NCBI GenBank assembly: GCA_004009845.1
Contig: RMBW01000049.1
Location: 124,001 to 188,000 of the forward strand
Source: Davidsoniella eucalypti
Taxonomy: Eukaryota > Ascomycota > Sordariomycetes > Microascales > Ceratocystidaceae
Direction: 5' to 3'
Length of the DNA stretch: 64,000 nt
Position numbers and translations under genes: made by a program
The notes under the pieces: generated by a model
What the model was told of the DNA's origin: nothing
Database searches by the model: none
What the model saw: the letters and a program-made list of their open reading frames with translations, nothing else
Part shown: positions 22,432-33,551 of the stretch, in pieces
Layout: each line of letters starts with the position of its first letter
Numbering within the stretch: position 1 is the stretch's first letter

Positions 22432-23151
22432 GTTAAAGTTGATATTGTCGTGTCTTTTTATCAGATACACAGTAAGTCTAGAATCAGATGCAATACACAA
22501 TCATGGTTGGGTATCGAGATGATGACGACAACCAAGTGTAACCTGAAGGAGAGAACGTCAGGGTTAACGTAGGGTTAATGGAGTGTAGTGTGTTATAGCT
22601 TCAGGAGCTTGGGTAACAAAAAGACGCTAAGTTTCAGTCGTCATTAGCCTTGTACCGCCTATAATAAGCAAAAGCTACGCACTGTAGTTTGACAGCAGGA
22701 ATAGCATGTAACGAAACCATAACAAATGCTCTGTATCGCAGTGGCCTGTCACTGTTGAGAAGTAGGTTGTCTAGTATTAGTTCAGGGCTGAGGTGCTACA
22801 TAGCTATTAGAGCTCCATTTCCACCTTAATAAAATTGAATAAAATTGGGGTTTTTCTTTAGGTAACAACTAGGGTTTTGCGCAACGTCACCATCTTCTAG
22901 TCAAACAAGTAGAGACAGCCTTTTTTATTTTATTATCTTTATTTTGTTCTCCCGTAATTCAGTCTATTTTGTACAAATATCCGTAAAGAAACCACGAAGC
23001 TTCGATCTCTATATCCGGCTCTGAAATACCGAGACTTCTGATTTATATATCCTCTACCTTCTTCCTCTTCTCGTTATTCTACGAACCGGATCGGACCGAT
23101 AAAATCTCGAGCCAAGCACAGTCCTTACTATAGGACGTCATTACGATCACG
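22432..23151. promoter_or_regulatory. Divergent intergenic region of NRK1 and PTH2
   Basis: The two genes are transcribed away from each other, so both promoters must lie in these 720 nt. The side next to PTH2 is T-rich, then C/T-rich up to the ATG. I see no distinct regulatory motif worth naming. Confidence 0.45.
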
Positions 23152-23924
23152 ATGCCGACAGACACGAACGAACACATGTACAATGCCACGATTGTCATAT
23201 CGACATCGCTAGTAGCCTTCTTCACGGGCTTCATGTTTGGGATATACTCCATTCGCGGCTACTTCATCTCCCCGGATCTCGTAGAAGAGCGTCGTCGGAA
23301 TCTTAACGACCCGGTTGAGTCGGAAGACAGTGACGTCGACGACGACTTGGCTCTCGATCATGCGCCCAACTGGGCCAACGGTGTCGACGCCGACGTCCGC
23401 GATGGCCTCCGTAATGTCGCCGACAGCAACAACAAGGGCGGATTCAAGCCGAGGAAGCCCGAGGCTCCAGATGTCAACGAAGACTGCAAGCTGATTCTCG
23501 TTGTGCGCACCGATCTGGGAATGACCAAGGGTAAGCCAACAAAGTCTGCAGTATTTGCTTATCGTTTCGCTAACATGCCTTTCTTCCCTTGTCTTTAGGC
23601 AAAATTGCGGCGCAGTGTGGCCACGCTACTCTAGCTTGCTACAAGGCTATCCAGCGCAGTGCTTCTAGTAGTCCTTTGAGCAAAGATGCCAAGATTCTCC
23701 GCAAGTGGGAGAACCTTGGCCAGGCAAAAATTGCCGTGCAAGTCAAGAGTGAAGACGAGCTTATGACTCTCATGGCGCAAGCTCGGTCTCTTGGTGTGAC
23801 GGCCCAAGTCATCCAAGATGCCGGCCGTACGCAGATCGATCCAGGAAGCCTCACAGTTCTGGGTGTTGGCCCGGCTCCTAAGACCATGATTGACCAGATC
23901 ACTGGCCACCTTAAACTGTTGTAG
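23152..23924 (+). CDS. PTH2: Peptidyl-tRNA hydrolase 2 (Pth2/Bit1 family), membrane-anchored
   Basis: Two exons, 23152-23530 and 23599-23924, encode 234 residues. The enzyme cleaves the ester between a peptide and tRNA, rescuing prematurely released peptidyl-tRNA. The N-terminus carries one hydrophobic segment (about residues 12-34, IVISTSLVAFFTGFMFGIY), which in this family anchors the protein at the mitochondrial outer membrane or ER. An acidic linker follows. The Pth2 catalytic domain begins near residue 113 (KLILVVRTDLGMTKGKIAAQ). The KGKIAAQCGHA signature spans the intron. The rest (KIAVQVKSEDEL, ILDAGRTQI-like IQDAGRTQIDPGS, TVLGVGPAP) is canonical through to the HLKLL end. The intron interrupts the Gly codon of KGK, and removing it restores the motif exactly. 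Confidence 0.95.
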
Positions 23925-25263
23925 ACTCGGGAAGACTATATACCTAGTAACCCTATACCAGGAGCTGACGACATACTCCCGCTTGTCATAGCTCCCTCTT
24001 TGATTTCACGTCATGTAACATGAGTATCTGTCACCGAACGACAGAGAGATCCAGAATATGGCCAGACCAAAATATCATAGACGACGCACCGAATACCGTG
24101 TAGATGACCTACACCATGGTTCATCGGGGCTCGAGTGTAAATAGGCAATTTGCCTCTTCTAACCCTGCATAAAGACGGTAGTGCATCCTTCTACTGCTAC
24201 CACTTCGTACAATAGACATGAATTTGGCAAAATCTAGAACATCTCTTAGTTCCACTCGATGGCGTGTGTGTGTGTATCAAACAAGAATAGTAAGCTAGCT
24301 ATGAAGCTTTGACCTGTATACCAAGTACATCTGTAATATCTTTGCTTGAGTAATATCACCGTCATTCAGTCTTTAATCGCCTATACAAAGTTCCGAGTAA
24401 AAGAAACGGAAAACCTTACGTATCCTTATAGCACGGTGGGTTGAGATCGTCAACGTGTCAACTAATACAACAACGGGAATATAACACGATATCTTGTCTT
24501 ATAAATTATTTAATCAATATAGTCAAATTACACAACGGAGCTTTTCCATTCTTTCTTTTAACCATCTCTTGAAATTAGATGCTAGAGCTTGTGGTTATTC
24601 ACTACATATTTTAGTATGCACTAAACAGTTACACACAACTGCTACTGTTCATTAGGAAGAGAAGATGATATATAATTAACTGTACACCCTAATTTATGTG
24701 AACTACCACTACAGCACTCACTACCTCATTCCGAATTATCACTAGTTACTAACAAAATAAACTACCCCGCTATATAGGGTGTAAAACAACTGTGATCCCC
24801 TCCTTAGATTAAAAAAAACAATTCGTACGACTACATTAGATCATTTCCAAGGCAGTGTTGATTTTTTTGTGGTAGAAAAATCAAGAAAGACCTAGAAGAA
24901 AGAATGCAGTAAAAAAAGAAAATCTTACAGATATATATGTAACTAGTAGAATTGAACACCACCAAAAGCTGAAGAAAAGTCCAACTTATAGAGTCATAGT
25001 TTTTTGAAGTTTTTTTTAATCGCCAAGTAATTACTGGAGAAAAAGTCAACAAACAGGTACTTGCTAACTTTAGGATATTACCGTCTGTAGTACAATAAAA
25101 ATTGTATGAATTTGTTATCATTTTTATTATTTTTTTCCGCTAAATCAACAAACGCCTTGCTCTCTGATTTCTCGCTTCCCAACACGGATCCTCGAACATT
25201 TAGACTTTGATGTCATTTTCCCGAATATCTTGACGACAATTCTAATCTCTCGATTCTCGCGTC
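23925..25263. other. AT-rich intergenic region, no gene
   Basis: This spacer lies between PTH2 and the TPR gene. A short GT repeat sits near 24266. Otherwise it is AT-rich with stops in all frames. The last 120 nt before the TPR gene presumably include its core promoter. Confidence 0.5.
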
Positions 25264-28200
25264 ATGGCGGCTCTTGAACAGGTCGTAGCCGGCCAGTATC
25301 TCGAGATACTTCAGCTACAATCGGTACGCACAATTATCGACGATCTCTCCTCCAATATTGATGCTACGCCGAGGTCATGTCTTAATATCGACGACGTGAG
25401 CTTTGGAGATGCTCTGGCTGCTGGTATAGCCGCTCTCAATGCTTTCCTCCAGGCCAACGTCACTGGGCCTGCGTTCCCAGATACTAGCATTCTTAGCAAT
25501 GTCTTTGGCAATCTTGAAACTGCCCGCTCCCGAGAGATACTAGACAGTCTAGAGGTGGACGGTGTAGTTCCGTATCAATATGCGCCTCACCTAGTACTGT
25601 ATGCTCTGTCACGCCATGTCTTCCTTGCCGTTCTGCCACGCTACAACCACCAGGGAGACATCTTCACTACAGCGACACCCGAAGAACGGTTCAGCCTCTC
25701 TTGGTGGAAGATGCGTGTGCTCGTGTGGCACTATAAGATTCTCGCCCAGCCAACCCAAAGCGCACGCTCTGCGTTCGCCCGTAGCTCGCAGTGGACCGAT
25801 GTCCCTCAGCTATTTGACGCCGTGCTGGTGGCAGTAGACGAAGCCCGTAGCTCGGTGCTGAACACGGAGACATCTGGTGACGAAAGCAGATGGCCCACCG
25901 AGCAGCAGGCCGAATTGCTGCTTGAGATATCAAACTCCTATCTAATGCTGGGACTTGACGAGAAGGCCAGACAAGCACTCCAGGAAGCGTCCCAGCTAAG
26001 CGGTTTCAAGTTTGCACTATCTGGCGCTCTGGGAAAGAGAACCAAGTTCCAGGAACGGGACATCAGCCAGCTTGTTGTCTTGGCCAAGAGCGCATCTGTG
26101 GCTTCGATGACCGATGGCAAAGCCGCAGTCGAATCGGACCAGCCTACAGAGGCATCAGCTATTGAGCAAAGCAGCCCAGAATGTGTGGCCCTCAACGACG
26201 ATACTCTACTCGAAACTGTCAACTTCGCAAAAAGAGATGAACGGGCTACCGAATTGTCGGAAGTTGATCCCGAACTGGCCCAAATGAAGCCCGACGACCA
26301 GCCGCAACTATCGCCACTAGACGAAGCCATTCTTTTGACCGAGGCTACTATCCGAGACACCTTCTCGCCTACAGATGGGCTTACATCCACAGAAGTCATG
26401 CCGTACGCAACTCGAGTTCTTGGCGACAAAATAGTCAACTGGCAGATCTATACCCAGGCTTTACTGGTCAGATCTCGCATCGAAGTGAATCGAAGCCGAA
26501 CTGTCGAGCGCGGCATTCTTCAGATGCAAGCCGTAGTCGACCAGGTCATCGTGGACACTACCGAAAAGAAGGCACAACCAAGCACCGAGACTAGCCGGGC
26601 TGGTCCCGAAGTTCCAGTGGTGGTTGTCGACAATGCTGACGGACCTGTGGCTTCTTCAAATTGCGAGTCTGAGCCCGATGTTTCCAAGCCTACCTCGTTC
26701 TTTCCGGCTCTCAAGGAGGAGGACTCCGCGCCTGCTCATGTCCGTCTCCGATTTGTCAACTCTCTACTCACCCCTCCCCGCTGGCACTTAGAGTCTGAGC
26801 TGGCCTACTGCTGGACCAGCGTCGGCTCTCTTATATCTGCGCTCGAGATCTTCAAGCGTGTTCGCATGTGGGCAGAGGTCGCCTTGTGCCTAGCTGTAGC
26901 TGATCAGGCTGGAACTGAGGCTGGCAACGGCCGTGGCAGTGGAGGAGAATTCAAGGCACGCGGTATCCTACGCTGGCAGCTATTTGAACGCACAGATGGT
27001 CGCAAAAACATGCCACAGCCACGTGACGTGACTCGGTTGAGGCCAGCCGAGTACATGGGCCCACTGAAGAAAGCAGGAGATCTGCCGGCAGATGCTCCTC
27101 GTCTTCTGTGTATCCTTGGCGATATGGACGATGATCTGTCGCTATATGAACAGGCTTGGGAGGTTTCCAATAAACGATACGGACGTGCTCAAAAGGAACT
27201 AGGCGAGATCTACCTGCAGAAAAAGAATCTGCCTGCAGCTGCCGAGGCTTACAAGAAAGCAGTTCATGTCAACCGGCTAAACCCCGAGCTATGGAGCCGT
27301 CTCGGCGATATCGAGTTGCGTCTCGGGAACTTTGAGGATGCTGCCGAAGCTTTCACGAAGGCGATCGGCTCTGCTAACGGTGCCGTTGGCGGAGAAGACT
27401 CTCGCACTTGGAGTAATCTCGGCTCGGCTCTATGGAGCATGTACCGCGAATCATTGGCAGAATTGGCCGACAAGTCAAAAAAGACAGAGTCCCAAGTTGA
27501 GAAAGCCGACGACGAGGATGCCGATGCCAACTCTGACGATGAAGGTCCTGCTGGAGAGGAAGCTCTTCTAGTCAGGCCTAAGAAGCTGCTCCAGCGGGCT
27601 CTGGCTGCCTTCAAGCGTGGATCCTCGCTGAGTCGTGACAACTGGCGTATCTGGGACAACATCATCACCCTATCGGCCCACATGCGCCCGCCCTCGTTTG
27701 CCGACATGGTGCCGTCCATGAAGCGCATAGTCGAGATTCGTGCCTCCGAGGATGCCCTCGATGCCGATATCTTGCAGTTGATGATTGCTGAAGGCGTGCT
27801 ATCCAAGGAGTGTTCAAGCAACGCCGAAGACGGAGCGTACGTTCTACCTCGTGGCTCAGTCGAGAAAGCCATCTGCGATCTTATCGAGGACCACATCGTT
27901 CCGTTGATCACTCGCCGCGCCGAGCTCTGGGATCTGGTCTGTCGTCTACGCACTTGGCGCCATGATTATGCCGGTGCCATCGAAGCTGCCGAGTCTGCCT
28001 GGCGTGCTGCTATCGGCACAGCCTCGACCGGGTCATCGCTTGCCGTGTCTGCCTCTACTGATTCGTCAACGGCACAGAAGGACTGGACCAAGGATGTGGA
28101 AGCCTGGAACGGAGTTGTGCAGCGCACTGATTTGCTGGTTTCATTGCTAGAGAACTACGGCGCAGACATCGAGAGCATCGGCTCCAAGTGGCGATTCAGA

Positions 28201-28317
28201 GCTCGGAATGCTGTTCGTACCGTTCTTGGGCGTGCAAAGGCTACCTGGGAAGGCACTGAAGGCTGGGAAACACTGCAGAATCTCGCAACAGGACTTAAGC
28301 CACCACGTGATGAATAG
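25264..28317 (+). CDS. EMW1: TPR protein of the Emw1/TTC27 family
   Basis: The intronless gene encodes 1017 residues. Yeast Emw1 (YNL313C) is essential and linked to cell-wall integrity; the human homologue TTC27 is a TPR protein connected with chaperone-assisted assembly. The N-terminal half (to about residue 260) is helical and includes LLEISNSYLMLGLDEKARQA, a TPR-like hairpin. An acidic, Ser-rich insert spans about 285-360. The block WHLESELAYCWTSVGSLISA near 505-525 and WQLFERTDGRKNMPQPRDV near 570 are family-conserved. Canonical TPRs lie at about 635-735 (LGEIYLQKKNLPAAAEAYKK, LWSRLGDIELRLGNFEDAAE, WSNLGSALWSMY), with an acidic loop near 755-770. The C-terminus has another repeat (NWRIWDNIITLSAHM). 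Length is close to the family's usual 850-1000. The family call is by motif order. Confidence 0.8.
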   Translation: MAALEQVVAGQYLEILQLQSVRTIIDDLSSNIDATPRSCLNIDDVSFGDALAAGIAALNAFLQANVTGPAFPDTSILSNVFGNLETARSREILDSLEVDGVVPYQYAPHLVLYALSRHVFLAVLPRYNHQGDIFTTATPEERFSLSWWKMRVLVWHYKILAQPTQSARSAFARSSQWTDVPQLFDAVLVAVDEARSSVLNTETSGDESRWPTEQQAELLLEISNSYLMLGLDEKARQALQEASQLSGFKFALSGALGKRTKFQERDISQLVVLAKSASVASMTDGKAAVESDQPTEASAIEQSSPECVALNDDTLLETVNFAKRDERATELSEVDPELAQMKPDDQPQLSPLDEAILLTEATIRDTFSPTDGLTSTEVMPYATRVLGDKIVNWQIYTQALLVRSRIEVNRSRTVERGILQMQAVVDQVIVDTTEKKAQPSTETSRAGPEVPVVVVDNADGPVASSNCESEPDVSKPTSFFPALKEEDSAPAHVRLRFVNSLLTPPRWHLESELAYCWTSVGSLISALEIFKRVRMWAEVALCLAVADQAGTEAGNGRGSGGEFKARGILRWQLFERTDGRKNMPQPRDVTRLRPAEYMGPLKKAGDLPADAPRLLCILGDMDDDLSLYEQAWEVSNKRYGRAQKELGEIYLQKKNLPAAAEAYKKAVHVNRLNPELWSRLGDIELRLGNFEDAAEAFTKAIGSANGAVGGEDSRTWSNLGSALWSMYRESLAELADKSKKTESQVEKADDEDADANSDDEGPAGEEALLVRPKKLLQRALAAFKRGSSLSRDNWRIWDNIITLSAHMRPPSFADMVPSMKRIVEIRASEDALDADILQLMIAEGVLSKECSSNAEDGAYVLPRGSVEKAICDLIEDHIVPLITRRAELWDLVCRLRTWRHDYAGAIEAAESAWRAAIGTASTGSSLAVSASTDSSTAQKDWTKDVEAWNGVVQRTDLLVSLLENYGADIESIGSKWRFRARNAVRTVLGRAKATWEGTEGWETLQNLATGLKPPRDE

Positions 28318-28662
28318 GTTGGCGAGATGACTGTTAGAAGATAGACTAAACACACCAAAATTTCGGCGGGAAAATAATATAAAGTAAAAAGGCAAGTCTG
28401 CCTACATCATCAAGAACCACACCAAGTTCACTCTTTCATTTTATATGTGTCTATCTTATGTGTGCGGCTTCTTGATTATTACTATTACACCTAGATATAT
28501 TTATGCCCTGGTTTTGTCTGGGGGCAATTATATCTGGACTGGGACCAGATAAATCTCTAATTATTTTATAAGATAGTGGCCAGCATATACATATATACGT
28601 TTATATTCTAGCTAATGATAGATGACTTGACCTAAAAACAAAGGCCAAATTTTGTCAAACCT
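28318..28662. other. Convergent 3' spacer
   Basis: About 345 nt separate the stops of the TPR gene and the ATRIP-like gene. The sequence is AT-rich, as expected for two 3' UTRs, with no open frame. Confidence 0.5.
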
Positions 28663-31600
28663 TTAATCGTCGTCATCATCAACCGTAATGATTTCAGGAC
28701 CCATCTCAGATAGGTTGGATTTAGATTTACCCATTGAGATTGGACCAGCAGACTCTGCCATAGAATATGTCTCGGCATTTACTAAGCGGTCATCACATGA
28801 CACAATATCACGACCACCAACACTCGTTATAGCACCAGCAGTCATATTTAGAAAACCATCGGCCCCCCCAACAGTTTCAGAGTCTTGACTTCCGCCAAAC
28901 GCCGCAGCGATAGCCGAGCCTTCGCCAGCCGATACAAGAACATCTAGTACTTGCATAGCCCGCTCGCCCGTATCGCCGTCCAACTGAGATTCGAACACGA
29001 GATCTTCCTCGGCAAAATTAAGTCTACTTAGAGCCACGACGAACCGTTCCATGGTTTCGTTTCCGTTTCGTCCAAGTTTTGTACCCATATTGAAGGATGG
29101 TGCTGGAGGCTTTTCCGACTCTTCGGCTGCGATTATAGCTTCGGGTGGTAAGAGCAAGACATGGATAATCTGCATCGCAAGGCCGACCATCTTGCATATT
29201 TCAGTCCGCTCTGTAGCGCCGAATCCGAGCCGCGCCATATCAGAAGCTAGAGTATCGACGGACTTGTTTAAGGAGTGCGGACCGTCGAGAGCTTGGCGAC
29301 GACTGGATCCAACTACACAAGTTGAGCGGCCATTGATGTCCGTATATAGAGCCTCGACGCCGGCGCTAAGATGTATGGCAATCCGCGGCACTACGCTCGC
29401 ATGGCTAATCATGGCCTTCCGACTAAATGGGTGTAGCGTGAAGCTTAATAAGGCGCGAAGAGAGGCACAGTGAATGGCTCGTACCATGGCACTGTCCTCT
29501 AGGTTAGCCCCTGGAGTCATACTAGCACCTAACCCCGTACTAGAATCCATGGCTGTAGCATCGCCAATTGGAGCCAACAACGTCGCCATGTCTAATAGCT
29601 TGCTAACACGGTCCAAGACAAACTCGGCAACCTCGTCTACGTTGACATCGGTACATATCGGACCGATACTACCGTCTAGAGCACTTGTACACAAAATGTC
29701 CAGCATTGTTATCATCTCAGCAGATGTTGCACGGCGGTTAGGCGTTAGACATAGAGCGACTATATCACGAGTCACATTCGACCAAAACTGAGCGCGCAAA
29801 ACTCCGGTTGGCCCATCAGGGCGGTCAGAAGCTGCCGAACAGCCAAGTGCAGCAAGATGTAGTAGTAGTAGCAAAGGTTTAGATCCATCAGAAGGTTCGG
29901 CCTCGGTCATCAAAAGAGAAGACTGTAGACGAGGCGGTCTACGCGCAAAGAGAAGCGATATGGCGCTGATCACAGTAGGCACCAATGTCGACACGAGCGA
30001 AGGCAAGATGCTCCATGTGTGTAGCCGTAAGGTAAAGGCTAGCAGAGACCCTAGTGGTCCAAAGGGCGCTACAAGTGAATGGTCTACGCAGCTTCCAAGA
30101 AGGGACACGAGATGTGAGGCAAAGTCTGATAGGACTTGAAGCGGCTGTACCTTGGAGCCCATTACCGGCAGAGCATGCATGATAGAAGCACCAAAGGTTG
30201 TCGGGCCTGAGGAGTCTGAGTGGCCGGGTATGACCTCTAAGAACAACAAGGCCAATGTTGACTTGCTAGGCATGGGTTCGTGGTCCAAGAGGATCTTGAG
30301 AAACTATACGAGGTCAGTAAGTATATATATTCTGTCTTCTTTGTATCGGGAGGGCATGATGGACTACTTACGTCGAATGAAGGCACAGGGGCCAAAGGAG
30401 CTTTCTGTCCTAGTATCATTGATTGGGCCCCGATATTACCCAGGGCCACGGACATGGCAGCAGAAGTACCGCCAGCATCCATGCCAGTCATAAACACGTC
30501 GTCTTCGATATCGAGCTGTGGAACGGGGACAGGCAAGTCCTGCATGTTCCGCTTCCGCTTGTTCTTAGTCGGGGTTCGCTCGAGAACCCCAGATATATTT
30601 CCTGATACCGAACGCCCAGTGACATTGCCGGTTCCTGTTCGCTTTCCGGGGCTTGGCACCAGGTCGATATCATCGAATCCATCAGCCATGGCCCAGGTTT
30701 TTGTTGTCTTGCGCGGTGTCGTTGGTCCATTTGATATTGATATAGGCCCTGTGTTATTGTCTACTGCACCACCGGCCTTGCTTGTAGCAACTCGGCGAGA
30801 TCGGCTGTTGGCGTCGCGGATCTCCTGCTGCAAAAACTTGAGCTCTGTCTTCACGGTCTTTTCCGAGCTCTGTACAGCCTCTAGCGTTTGCTTAAACGTA
30901 GATGTTTGCGTCTCGTGGCGTTGCTTAACGGCGGCCAGAGCCATGTTGTGCTCCCGGTCGCTTCGCTCTAGCTTGGAGCGGACAATAGCCGCCTCGCCTT
31001 TTGCAGAGTTGAGTTGCCTCGTTAATTCGGCAAGTTTGGCCTGTAGGTCGGCCACACTAGCCGATGAATCGTCACCTAGGGCAAGTCCATTTGTCTGTGA
31101 TAGGGGATACTGCCGGTTTTGCAACTGTTGCTGAGAGAGCGATATGCCCTGTGACGACACAGACGGCTGGTGGTTGGTCCGGTTTGTACGATATGCCTGC
31201 TGGGCTGCCTGAGACGGCCTCGGCTGTACGAATGGGCGGTGGACGCCGGACTGGCTTCCAAGCGGTCGATTAGCCTGCGATGCCAGAGGCCGGTCGAGCT
31301 GTGTTGCGTTCGGGCGGCTGTATTGGCTTTGCATCGGGGCAGCAGGTCGATTTCCATGTCCGTATGATGTTGCTGCTGCTGTTATTGTTTGCTGTACGGC
31401 CGGAGCCCGGTTGAACTGCGTTGCCTGGGGCCGGCCATACTGGGTCGCCTGGGGCCGGATAGACCCGTTCAGAGGCTGAGCCACCATTGGCCGAGGCTGA
31501 GCTTGTTGGGGCCGTACAGCACCGACCACGCCGTTGTTGTAATTTGAGCCGGCAGCAGGCGGCGGTGGCCTCATCGGCATCTGGGACTGCTTGAAGCCCG

Positions 31601-31970
31601 AGTCGCCATAGCCGGCATTCCTCCAGTTGTTGGAGCCATTCTCGCATCCAGCAGTTGTAGAGCCTACGGCAGGGCCTCGTGCCGGCAAGATAGTCGTCGA
31701 GTTGGTGTGGGGGGCGGAGTATGGGTTTCTGAGAGCGATAGAGCGAGCCTGAGGCGCGAAATGGCGGGAATTAGCGGCTGTATTTTGGTAGTTATAGCTA
31801 TTGTAGCCGCCGTATAAGCTATTAGGAGGCTGTGCCTGGTCGTTTTGTGTCGATGTAAAGGCCTGGGCTTGAGTTGCCTGTATCGCTTGCTGTTCTAGCT
31901 CTTGCAATGCGCCATCAGTGAGGTCATCAATCTCATCATCGTCAAACTCATTGAATTCGTCAAACTCCAT
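28663..31970 (-). CDS. DNA-damage checkpoint protein, ATRIP/Lcd1/Rad26/UvsD-like
   Basis: Two exons, 31970-30372 and 30303-28663, encode 1079 residues. ATRIP-type proteins bind RPA-coated single-stranded DNA and partner the ATR/Mec1 kinase. The acidic N-terminus MEFDEFNEFDDDEIDDL followed by LQELEQQAIQATQAQ resembles the RPA-contact region and the start of fungal Lcd1/UvsD proteins. Residues about 50-290 are Gln/Asn/Pro-rich and low complexity. A coiled coil spans about 300-395 (from DLQAKLAELTRQL to SSEKTVKTELKFLQQEIRDA), as expected for ATRIP dimerisation. The C-terminal half is helical, HEAT-like and poorly conserved. Splicing joins PSFD to FLKILLDHEP, and the 68-nt intron has clean GTAAGT and TATAG ends. 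The assignment rests on architecture and the N-terminus; no catalytic motif exists to confirm it. The gene diverges from CDS1. Confidence 0.65.
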
Positions 31971-33551
31971 ATCAGTAAGGGAGCCATTGGCCGTACGCCA
32001 TATATCGGGAATATCGAAGGCGCAAACTTTTACTGGTCGTGGCGATCGTCAACTTGTCGAGATACTGGCTAGTCGAGGACACTGATCTTTCACGATGGAA
32101 TTCTCAGCCTCGTCGCGTCATACTAGTGCTAAAGTGGGGCATTATAAAGAGTTCTTTCAGCCTCGCACAGGTGGGGAAGGAAGGGAATGAATGGGGGGTT
32201 CTTTTTTCGATCTTTGACTTTGACTTGGAACTTCGGGTTACTGCAAGCGGAATAAGAAGACCAAAAATTTGCAGAAATAAAAGTAAGCATTTGATATATA
32301 CTATTGTCCACTTTCTTGCAGTAAAACATGCATCATGAATATGTACTCTGTGGATTTTGTTTCATGTGCCTGGCTTTAATCCGACTCCAATAAATTTACA
32401 GTCAGGCCATAATTGGTCCCAAAAGGTTCTCAGATTTGAAAACAGGCAGGCATGTTAAGTAGGTGTCGTCATCATTTCCATCACTGTCTATTCGTTTATC
32501 TGCATACAACTCCAAAGAATGCAGCTTCACATGAAAATGGAAATAAACATGCAATTAAGCGCCCACTCACTCTTTAGGCTGTTTCTGCAAACATGTATGT
32601 AGCGCCTCTATCTATATTACTATGTATTGTTTGATTTTCCCTCTCTTGAGCTCTTCCTGTCATATGGCCTTGCCGGTGCTTCCGTAGTTGCAAAGCATAA
32701 CCAAAGCAGCCTTGTATTAGAAATTCCTTTCATTTCATTTCCTAGCCTGTAACTATTTGTAAAAGAGCAAAATAGCGTCCTGTTAAAGCATTATATTAGT
32801 GAGTAGAGATTGAAGCTATAGAAGGCGGCCCCCTGCACGGCCATTTTACGGGCGGTAGCTACCTTGAACAGACACCAAGTTGGCCAAGTAGGCTATAACC
32901 AAGTACAGAATGTTGATCCAAAACCGGCAAGTTCTGGTGTGCATCTGATGTATGCGTGGCTTCCTATTCTGTCCTGCTGTCCTCAACATATGTTTCAATA
33001 TATCAGAATAAACAAAATCAAATCAACCTTCTATAGCTATAGCTTCTCTTGTTCAACAACGATTTCTGAACGAGTCAGCCTTGCCTTGGTTTGATTTTAT
33101 TATTTTCTCTTTTTTTCTTTTTTTCCCCCTCTTAAGCTGATTCATATAGAGTGAATTTCACACTCTTGTCGCTCATTTCAGTCCGAACACAGTTTTCTTT
33201 CTTTTTTTCTCGGTTGTTTTTGATGTCTTGTTTACCCTATAAAAATAACATCCAACCTTAGAGCTTGCCTACAATTTATCCTGAATTGCTTTGCTTTGCT
33301 TACTCCTCCGCAACCAAATTCTGCCGTGATATTTTTTTCCGCTTCCGAACTAAATCAATCAATCAGCCTAGTTGATCTTAGCAAAATTCCAAGATCGATT
33401 TTTCTTCCCACAACAACCAAAACTATCCCCCCATCCTAATACATAGACCAGCTCTGTTTATTAGGCTATCTACGCCTACAAAAATTATATCGTCGTTCTA
33501 CTCCTCGACAACACTCTCGACACCACCAAAAAAAACATACTACCCATTGCC
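31971..33551. promoter_or_regulatory. Divergent intergenic region of the ATRIP-like gene and CDS1
   Basis: This 1.6-kb spacer contains both promoters. From about 33090 to the CDS1 start it is T/C-rich with long TTTTTC and CAACAAC stretches, consistent with the CDS1 leader. No gene, RNA or transposon feature is seen. Confidence 0.45.

Noticed and set aside
26520..27953. Minus-strand open frames up to 229 codons opposite the TPR gene
   Set aside because: Ser/Arg-rich shadows of the TPR coding sequence; the TPR frame has clear family motifs.
32526..32533. TTCACATG, the core of a yeast inositol-responsive element, upstream of CDS1
   Set aside because: It is a single 8-nt match about 1 kb from the start codon, and the Ino2/Ino4 system is not established for filamentous ascomycetes; chance is sufficient.
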